Shown here piece after piece: positions 55,020 through 64,000 of a DNA stretch of 64,000 nt. The notes under the pieces are model-generated. The model ran no database searches and was not told the origin of the DNA. It saw only the letters and a program-made list of their open reading frames with translations. The position numbers and the translations under genes are program-made. This DNA comes from Eonycteris spelaea (lineage: Eukaryota > Chordata > Mammalia > Chiroptera > Pteropodidae), in contig PUFA01000181.1 of assembly GCA_003508835.1 (NCBI GenBank), positions 1,302,001-1,366,000 of the forward strand. The letters run 5' to 3'. Position 1 is the first letter of the stretch, and the number at the start of each line of letters is the position of its first letter.

Positions 55020-55190
55020 CCCTCTTGGAACCACATTCTTTGATGTGGGTGCCTGGGTTCAATCCCGGCTCTAACACGGTACTGTCCCACAAAAGGTAAA
55101 TCTCAGCCTATGTGGCCTTTGGGTCCCTCCTCTGTAAAATAGGAATCATAATAATGGTGGGCACCAGCCAGCGTCGGGAGTGCAGGGGCT
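55020..55190 (-). mobile_element. MIR SINE, reverse
   Basis: CCTGGGTTCAATCCCGGCTC, then CTCTGTAAAATAGGAATCAT, gives reverse MIR order. Confidence 0.65.
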
Positions 55191-58100
55191 GACACGTGTG
55201 ATATCGTCAGAGCCATCTTCTCCTGAGAGAGACTTCCAGCTCCTCTCTCGTCTGCTCTGGAGTACCCCAGGACAGTCTTCTCTCCTCTTGCACCCTGGCT
55301 GAGGAAGGCTGTCAGAAAAAGACGTTAAAATGACACAGATTAGACCTTTCCTTCGTTCCTTATAGCCTCCCTTGCACAATTCACAGAAAATTGTTCCAGA
55401 TGGTCCATTCTCTCTCTACACGTGTGTTTCCCTTCCTTTTGTCTCCTGTAGGTGCCATTCCACAGAGACCACTTAGCTTCAGCTGCCCCACCTTCACCTC
55501 AGCAAATACAGCTTCTCTCCTTCCTAAAGCTAACCCTTCCCTGTCTTGCTTCCCATGCTCGTTGCCAGAACCGCTCTGCCGTTCTCCAGCACCCTGCCTC
55601 CCTCCCTCGCAAAGATCCTCTGTTCTGGGACCCTATTCTCACTGCCTGGGGAGCTCCACTTGACTGCCCGTCCTTACCACCACTCAGGGTGAGTGGACAG
55701 ACATCATCTACTGCCCAAAAAGGTCAGCCTTCTGCAGCTGTCCCTCTCCCCTGCAGGTCCTTCGCGCCTGAGCACTTACTCCTTGCCAGGCATTGACGAA
55801 GGTGTGGCCTTTGCCCTTCAGAGTTGGGGAGATGCAGAGAGGAGCCATGCCGAACACAAAAGACAGCAGGGAGCCCTGAGTGGCGAAGGCAGGGGGGCAA
55901 GACGTGTTTTGGGGAAGGATCCAATGACTTGATCCACTTGGGCTAGAGGTACAGCAGAATGGGGGTGGCTGGAGGCAGATGGGTTCCTTGGGACGTGAGG
56001 GCAGGTGTGAGGCAGAGGGGCGCCAGTGTGAACAGGGGAGAGATGGAAGGAAGTCAGGAACCAGAAGGAGACCCAGTGCAGCTCATTGACAGGTTGGTGT
56101 ATGCGGAAAGCGATGGAGCTGTCGAAGATGTTGTGAACCTGGGTGACTGGGCGAAGAGACAGGCCAGGAGATCACGGTTCAGTAATGTGTCTTTGTTCCA
56201 CTAGCTTGTGCCCAGAAATAGCGGAGCCTCGGCCTGCTGTGAGGCTGCAGAGTAAACAGTCTTTAGTTTTGAGAGGTAAGGAACACATTTAAATAATTAC
56301 GTGTCCTCACCACCCTTCTCTCCCCTCTCCCAAGAAGACTCACTTTCTGGGTGTATCAAGGCCCAGCGACTATTCCCCTGTGGATCCAGGCCAGGACGAA
56401 TGGTGTAAGTCTGAGCTCCCTGCGGAAGCCCTGGTACCATCTGTCTGTCCTGCCTCTGTCTGTTTATACAATGGTGGAAGATCAGGCCCACCCCCTCCCT
56501 GGCCTTTTCCGCAGCATTCCCAGTCCTTAGAGTGTTTTCCTGCTCCATCCCTTTCTGGCACCCTGCCCTGGTTTTTCCTGGGGGGTGAAATAGTTTTGGT
56601 GACTGCCTTCACATCAATCAGGCATGAAGTAAGCACCTCCAGGGCAGGATTTGCTGCCACTTTGAACCCTGAGCTTGTCCCCACAGAGGCCTATGTAGGA
56701 GGCCCTTGGGGCACCCTCTCTGATCCAAATGACAGCAAGGCAAAGGGAATGCAGAGGAAGCCCCTTCAGAAAGTGTCAGGAAGGTGACTGTACTCAGGTA
56801 TGGGAGAGGAATGGGAGGTTAGGTCAGGGTCAGCCCTGAGGAAGACAAAATATTTGAAAGTAGATGAACTGTCTTTGGTCATCTTTCCCTGGCCTCTTCT
56901 CTCCCATTCTTTATGAACCTACTGCCTTTGTTAGATAAACTCTGTTCCCTCAGATTTTATAGGTATTGTGGGTACCCTATGCTCTATTTGTAATATCTTT
57001 GAGCCAGGGTTTTTCAATTTTACTTCCTTCTTACAGGATTCCCTCCCTGACTACAAATATCCTTAGCTAGGGTCACTTTCAGGAGGGCAGCTGTTTTTAC
57101 TTTCCTCCTTGGCAGAGAAATTGAAGCCAGGAGCAGCACAGAGTACCAGGAAGGGCCCCCAATAACCCTATGTACACACAATCCGTCATAGCCCTTTAGT
57201 ATCTCCTAAATGCCCCCTCCTCCGCTGGACTCAGAGTTCCTACCTCTCTCCATGTCTCGACACCTACCCCCGTGTCAGCACACAGCAGGCCCCATAACAT
57301 ATGTTTTGGCGATGAGTAAGGAGGGAAATGCCTTTTACTCATAACAGATTTAGTGCCATAAAAACCAGTGCCTTAGGGACTGGTGAGCATATCCAATGAT
57401 GGAGTACCATAAAAAGAGTGAGGCGGTTTTATCTGGGCTGGTTTGGGGAGGTTCGCAAGATTTACTGTTGAGAAAAAAGAAAAAAACAGAACAGGTGTTA
57501 CTCCAGTTTGGAGAGAGGGCGAGTGGGCTGAGGGAGAGCCAGGCTGATGTGTGTATTGAAATCCCTCTAAGGATACAGAAGAAACGAGTAATAGGAAATG
57601 CCTTGGAGGGAAAGGACACTAGCGGTGGAAGGGAACCCTGCTTTTTCATTGTAGACCCCTTATACTACTTAAATATTTGCCATGAGTAGGTAATAATTTT
57701 TTGACTTTTTCTGAAAAGAAACATTTTTTTAAAGTTATGAAAGTGAGGTGGGGGGAAGAAAAAAAGACAGGGGAAAGGAAGAACCCAGGAAGACATTCCA
57801 GGGGGCCCCAAGCTCCCAAGCTTATCGCAAAGCAGGGAAGAAGCTTGGAGTTTTCCACTGTATGCAGCACAGACCCGTTTCCCTCCCAAATGGGGCCAAA
57901 TTACTCAGCACCATTGTAATTTTTGTTGTTGTTGTTGTTATCCTTAGGAAGGAGGCAAATATTTTCTCTAATTTACTAGCATGGATGTTGTGAGCCAAGA
58001 GGTAAGTCCAGGACTTTGCTCAGGATCCGATCAAGAGGGAGAGAATTATCTTTAGAACTCAAGTCCTCTGCTTCTAGTCCCCAAAGTCATTCCTGTCTCC

Positions 58101-58439
58101 TGCATTGCTGCTTCCGGTTTTCTCTTGTCTGCTCAAGAATGTAAAACCACCACCCTCTCTCTGGCTCTTCTTTTCCCGTCCAGGAACTTAGAGATAACTT
58201 GTGCCTCTGCATATAGGGAGGTTTTCCGTTAGTCTCTTCTTGGTAAGCTGATCACCCTCATCCTTGATGTCTGTGCTCACCGGTTAGAAGTTCGTTTAAA
58301 ACCAGCCAGTGTTTCTTTCTATTCCAACTTCAAGCCCTTTTGTAACTGTTATGACACTTATTAGACCTCACTCAAATAAAATCACCTTCTTTTTCAACGA
58401 GCTCATGTATTTACAACCTATTGTCCCAATTAATGATAA

Positions 58440-58840
58440 ACCTCTGGAGAGCAGGAAATCGTTTTCACCCCCACAGGACATGGCATAATACGGGACACAT
58501 TGGAGAGCTCGATGAGAACTGGTTATTACTAAAAGCTACACTTTACTGAGCATCTGCCAGCCACGTTATCTGCATTCTCTCTTGTGCTTTTCCTACCATA
58601 TGGGTACTAGGCAGTATAGACCCTGTGGCTGTTAGTTTGCTGTTATGGAAAGTAAATGATAGATTTCATCTTTTCTGAACTGTGAGTTTTCATATTTAAT
58701 ACACTGCAATATAATTTTTCAAGTAAAAGTGGTATGGTGACAGAGCTCAGAGAGGTTCAGTAACTTGCCCCTGCTGACAGAGGCTCCAAACAGCATGGTC
58801 AGCCTATCTGCCTGCATCCCAAAGCCCTGAGCGTCCCACT
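58440..58840 (+). mobile_element. L2 and MIR fragments
   Basis: GGAGAGCAGGAAATCG and CATGGCATAATACGGGACAC suit L2; CTGAGCATCTGCCAGCCACG and AGAGAGGTTCAGTAACTTGC suit MIR, which appears split by unrelated sequence. Confidence 0.5.
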
Positions 58841-59089
58841 GAGCTGTGCCGATTTGAAACAAAAACGGTGCAGTGAGAGAAGGGTTAAACCTGTTTTGTT
58901 TCCCCTCCCTCTTCTACTCCCCTGATGCCAGTTACCCTCATGAAATCTAGACCTTTCTGTTAAGCATGGGGATAAATAAGATCACAGGGGCTTTGTTTTA
59001 GTTCTGCTCCTTCCCGCTGAGCACGTTATAGGGCAGCAGACTTCGGCTCTTATGTATAAACTTTTAATTAAGTATAGCTGTCAGAATAT

Positions 59090-59330
59090 AGGGCATTTTC
59101 AAACAGTCAACCAACCATATGTGAATACAGTGGTGAACACCACGAAACCCCTGCCTGTGGGGAGCTGATAGGGAGTATCAACTTTGGGGAAAACAGACAT
59201 AAACATATAAAGAAGGTAATTTCAGAAAGTGAGCAGCACTGTGAACAGACCCCAGTTTCAGTACAGTCAGGTGTTGAGGTGGTAGAGGCAGTGGGGAGGA
59301 GGAACTGGCCACTTAGATAAGGTAATCAGG
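59090..59330 (-). mobile_element. L2-type LINE fragment, reverse
   Basis: TACAGTGGTGAACACCACGA then CCCTGCCTGTGGGGAGCTGA resemble reversed L2 3' sequence. Confidence 0.5.
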
Positions 59331-59902
59331 ATGGCCTTGACAGTCCAGCCATGACCGAGATCATGAGAAGCCAGCCACGCAAAGATGGAAGAGCTTTAGG
59401 AAGAGGAAACAGCGAGGAGGTGCGAATGAGCTTAGTGTGGCTGAGGGACGAAGTGGGTTGGCTGTAGCAGAGTGAACAAGAAGTGAGGAAGTTGAGTGTG
59501 GAGAGGTGGGCAGAGGCCACAAGAGAGGAAGCTGTGTGCTTCCCACCCAGCTTCACACAGTCCTGTTCCCAAAGAACTGCGGCCAGTAGGACCTGAACAT
59601 CCCCCTTCTCCCTTTCTTCTCCTTTCTCTTTATGGGGATGTGTAAAGGGCTTGGAGTTTGAAAAGGGAACAAAACAACTCTGACCAGTTTATTCCTTGTT
59701 TTCAAACTGTATCATAGACTCCAGGGAGGAAGAAACAATTTTGTGGTTCTGAACAAGTTGTCCTAAATATAAGAATGCTCATCTGGAGTTACTTAAAAGA
59801 ACTCCAGCTTCGCCAATGACTATGGCCATAGTCAGCAACAATGCACACCCATGGCACACGGCTGGAGGAATGGGAATTAAAGCACAAGTGCCCTGGTTCT
59901 GC

Positions 59903-59909
<7 letters not shown>

Positions 59910-59933
<24 letters not shown>
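59910..59933. repeat. A24 homopolymer
   Basis: A run of 24 A bases, with no clear SINE body upstream. Confidence 0.95.
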
Positions 59934-60899
59934 GCTGCTCTTTCAGGACAAGCCAGAGCAAGCAGATGAGTCCACAACCACATCCTGAAGGCATGCGTCA
60001 TTATCAGGTCCTGGCTTCTGGGATGTGGGGATCAGCATGACTCTACATGTCCTCTAGAGAACATGTCCGCAAGAGGAGCCCGGGGCTGGTGAGGACTTTC
60101 CAAAGGTCACAGTATCATTCCAAAGAGTTAAAGGGGAAACAATTCACATCTTCCCATTTCTGAGCTCACTAGTTACCCAAATATCGATTAAGTTCTTCCA
60201 GTTCAGATCTCTGGCTAAAACTTCGGCCCATTTCCCTTTATCTTCAGCAGAGAAAACATACCCACCATTCTTTGTCTCTCCCCATTGGATCCTGATGTTG
60301 AGAAATAACTTTTATTAAATATTTGGTTATGAAGATTATCTTTTTATTTGCTGATTTGGTTGACGACTTTTGTATCTACCTTTACGGATGAGATTTGCAT
60401 GTAATGTTTTTCTTTTATTGTTCTTGTCAGGGTTATGCCTGCCTTATACACGAATTCTTTATGCCGTAGAATAGTTCTTCACATCTTTCCTCTCGAGCTA
60501 ATTGCAATTTTCCAAAGAAGCCTTCTAATCTTCTGGCACCAGAGTTCTAGGAGTCCAGGATGACCAAGAACATTCAGAGTGCAAATAGTCACTTAATCTC
60601 ATTGTAGTACTTTCACCCTCAGCTGTGCTCTGGCTTCCAGACCAAACTTTTACCCTCTTGAAAACAAATCTTGAGTTGGCTGCTGAGCACTGGAGAGGAT
60701 CTGCAGACATTGAACCCTTCGGCTATCCTCCTTTCACTCCCAATTCCGGGAGGAAGGCTATCTGGTGCTCCCACACCTGAGCTTTTGGGGGATTCTACCA
60801 TATAAGTCGCTTTGCTTATCATTAGCTGTCTCCACCACCGGCTCAGGGTTCGTTCAGCTCTGGGATCTTTCGATGCCTCTATCTGCTTTCTAGCTTCTC

Positions 60900-62760
60900 T
60901 TTGGTTCTTGCTGAGCTTGTGGATTTGTCTTCTAAATAAATACCTTTGTCATGTGACAAAGAGTATGTTTTTCAAATATCTGCCTCTATAATAGTATCCT
61001 TTTAATTTCTGGTGTGCTTGTGTTTTCGATGGGGCTTGCCAGAAATGTTAAATTTGCTTCATTTTTTAAAATAATGAACTTGTGGCTTTGTTGATCCTCT
61101 TTAATTCCTGCACATCTTTTTTACCTATTTTCTTTGGGTTTACTTTGCTGTTCTAATTTATTGAAAGAGATGCTTAGTTCAAGTCTCAGTCTTTCTTATT
61201 TTTAATAAATCTAAGAAATAATACTCAAGTACGTGTTTAGCTGCCTCTCATTTTGACACAGTATTTTTATTATTGTTCCGGTTAAATTTCCATTTCTTCT
61301 TGGACCTATGAGTTAATTTCTAAACGTATATGGCCTTCTAGTTATCTTTTAAGTTTGGTTTCAACTTAATTGCACTGTAGTGGGCACTGTACAAATCCTT
61401 TGAAATTTGTTGAGGTAGTAAGTGGTCAATTTTTGAAAAGTTTCCAAGTATGCACAAAAAGAAAGTGCAGTTGTTAGATGCAGTATTCCACAGGTGTCCA
61501 TTACATCAAAATTATTTCATTCTTTTATATAGTCACCTGATTTTTTGGTCAATCTATCAATAATTATGACACTAGATTATTCTTCCACATAGTTGTCAGT
61601 TTTTGGTTCATATATTTTGAGGTAATGTTATTAGGTACATACTAATTTAGAACCTCTAAATTACTTGGAGAATCAAGTAAACGTATATTATGAAGTGATT
61701 CTACCTCTAGTAACGCTTTTTATTCGAAAGCCTAGTTCCAGGGTTACTGCGTTATACAACTCAGGGAGGCTGTGGATAACATACCTACAACTGATCGGTT
61801 TGTCCAGAGTGGCCCTAATTTTGCTGGTTATTAGATAGCTACACCAGATTTATTTTAGTATTTGCCTGATGTATCTTTCTTATACTTTTGTTATATCCTA
61901 AATTGCTGATGTCTCTTGTAATCAGTTTATGGCTGAATTTCTTTTAAAAACCTAGTTTTGACAATGTCTTTTTTTGGATGCTATTTTTTCATATAACCCA
62001 CTTATATAAATTGTAATTATTGACACATTTAGATTATTTCTACTACCTGATTTTGGACACTATTTGCCCTGCATTTTTCTTTCTCTCCCATACTTCTTGT
62101 CTTTTTATGGATTGATTATATTCTTGTTTGGGAACTACATCCTGTTTTTTAGTAATCCAAATATTTTCAGCACATATAATTAGTCTAAAGTCTAATCAAT
62201 ATACTTACCTACTTCCTGAATGACATAAGGACTTTAGAATATGTTTATTCCAATCACTTCCCAGTATTCTATTTTCTCCCTAAAGCTATTTCAATGTATT
62301 TGAGTTATTTTTTTAACTCTAAGACTTATCTACCATCACTTTGTACTTACCACTTTCTTTGATACACGTTCTTTGTTGTATTTCAGACTGTCCCTTCTGT
62401 TTGGGCAGCAGTTTTTGGATGAAGATGTCTTTTATTTCGCCCTTGTTCTTTAAATAAAGAGTTTCACTGAGTATAGAATTCTATATTCACCGTTAATTTC
62501 TTACTTAGAGCACTTTGAAGGTATATGTCATTGTTTTCTGGTTTATATAGTTGCTAACGAAAAGTTAGCTATCGATCTAATTTTCTTTTCTTTGGAGATA
62601 ATCTTCCTTTTTTTCCTGGATGCTTCTAAGATCTGTTCTAGGGTTTCACTATGATGTGTGATGTGTCTAGAAATGAATTTATCATGCCTGGAAAAGGATT
62701 ACCAGAATTTTGTAAACACTTTGATTAAAGCGTAAGCCTTTATTTAATGTTGTCTTGGAA
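60900..62760 (-). mobile_element. Old L1 ORF2-derived fragment, antisense
   Basis: Complement of L1 ORF2: TTCTAAATAAATACCTTTGT, TTTTTGGTCAATCTATCAAT, TTCTGTTTGGGCAGCAG and GTTTCACTGAGTATAGAATT in order. No intact ORF. Confidence 0.75.
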
Positions 62761-64000
62761 AGTGCTGTGATAAAACATATCCCCTGCTCAGATCGAGAAG
62801 ATTCTTAAGAGAGCCAGAAAGGTAGGGGGCACACGCACTGATGGAAATGTTGATTAGTGTGCTGTTTATTTGCTTTCAGTGAAAGAGAAGACCAGTCTCA
62901 GCAAAATACATACCCTCCAGCCCATTCTAAGGCTGACCCAGCAGAGCCTCACTTCCCACCTTGTAGGGACTCTGGATTTGGGTAAAAGAATGGTTAACTG
63001 GCAGGGGCATGGGCCCTCTTAAATAGGGTGCTTGGAAGCCCTCTGCAGAAGCCAGTGAGGATCAGCACAGGCTGGGAAGGGTCATTTAGCCCAGAGATAA
63101 GCGGGAGCAGGAAAGCCCTGAACCATCTTGCTGTTTTTCCACTCTGTAGAACATGAGCCACCTGGTGCTTTTCTTTGCAGCTAAATGAAGAAAAGCTTCT
63201 TAGATTATTAAATAAGTCAATTACTCTCATTTAGCAAAGTATTTTATTCAAAAGCTTCTCAGCACCATCTAGTTGTCAGAAAGAATGGGTACCCCTTTTC
63301 CTGCCCACCCAACTCCCAATTCCGGAGGCAGAAGTTAAACCATTTGGCTAGAGCTCCCCTAGTAATTATAATTCAGATCATGGTCTAATAATTACAATTC
63401 AGATCATGATAAGGTTTTGGTTGTTCTCTCAGCCTCTATTTAATCCTGACTCAAGTGAGCCGTGCTCCCCACAGTTCAGAAGAACAGGAAGGAATCATGT
63501 CAGACTTGATCAACCTCCCATTCCTGGGCTGCTAGAGGGACATAAAATTACCTCGGAAAAACTGAATCCAGTGACTGCCATCTAGGAAGGACAGTGATAC
63601 TGTCAGGCAGCATGCAGTTTTGAGAGCTCAAATCTTAGGGTTACCCTCCCCTAACTCTACTGTAGGAACAGGGAGCATTAGGTCCATTTTCTCTCCATAC
63701 TCCTCAATTGCTCATCCTCTCCTGTCTTATTAAAATAGACAATGATCCAAACCTTTTTGACAGAGTTAAGACAAACAATTACATCTGATTAAAATGCTAA
63801 GAGAACCTGAGCTGTTGGAGATGAGGAGAGTAGATAGTGTGACCTGATCTTTTTCCCTTTTATTTTCTTTAAGAATATTTTGTTTCAACATAAAGCACAC
63901 TTCCCCAAAGAGGTTCCTGGAGGAGAAATCCAAGAGTCTGACTATGTCCTGTGGGAACACAGTCACCTGGTAACTTTGGCTTCAGTTCCTGGATCTGTCC

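Larger units (their letters stand above)
53560..64000. other. Intergenic DNA upstream of SLC6A4
   Basis: About 10.4 kb with MIR, L2 and a large antisense L1 (60.9-62.8 kb), plus small poly(A) and TTTG repeats. The next gene in human is BLMH, also on the - strand, but no BLMH exon is recognised here. Confidence 0.6.

Noticed and set aside
56000..64000. Search for BLMH exons on the right side
   Set aside because: No conserved bleomycin hydrolase peptide was recognised in any frame; BLMH probably begins beyond the window.

Overview
The window is AT-rich to mixed mammalian genomic DNA carrying two convergent, intron-containing genes that are neighbours on human 17q11.2: the 3' part of NSRP1 (nuclear speckle splicing regulator) on the + strand, and the whole coding region plus the promoter and first exon of SLC6A4 (the serotonin transporter, SERT) on the - strand. 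The species is not human. Old L1, L2, MIR, MER5A-like and MER20-like repeats are shared by placental mammals, and some L1 3' ends (for example around 25605-25690 and 12040-12460) look like those of laurasiatherians. No Alu, carnivore SINEC, ruminant Bov or pig PRE SINE was recognised. A bat or another SINE-poor laurasiatherian fits best, but this is inference.

Layout: 1-6918 is an NSRP1 intron filled with antisense L1 debris. NSRP1 exons 3-7 follow at 6919-6975, 11160-11288, 12589-12789, 13721-13829 and 15480-16527 (stop). After the NSRP1 3' UTR comes an intergenic stretch with a Tigger-like element and an L1 3' end, then the SLC6A4 3' UTR region. SLC6A4 exons 14 to 2 lie at 24713-41701 on the - strand. 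Intron 1 is about 11.4 kb, and exon 1 with its GC-rich promoter lies at about 53.1-53.5 kb. From there to 64000 is upstream intergenic DNA with old repeats and a large antisense L1 at 60.9-62.8 kb. BLMH, the next gene in human, was not recognised in the window.

Every SLC6A4 exon has the same length as its human counterpart as I recall it, with canonical splice sites, except exon 2. Exon 2 is one base short and reads into a TAG before transmembrane helix 1. NSRP1 exon 5 is 7 bases short of the expected length and carries in-frame TGA TAA. The rest of both genes is well conserved, so assembly or sequencing error is at least as likely as real loss; these are the two observations most worth checking. 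No unknown multi-gene system is visible. Other items of interest are an imperfect-palindrome MITE-like element in SLC6A4 intron 12, a duplicated 12-mer flanked by two CRE-like motifs in intron 1, a 24-bp x 4 tandem repeat inside an old L1, and the apparent absence of the human 5-HTTLPR and STin2 repeats.
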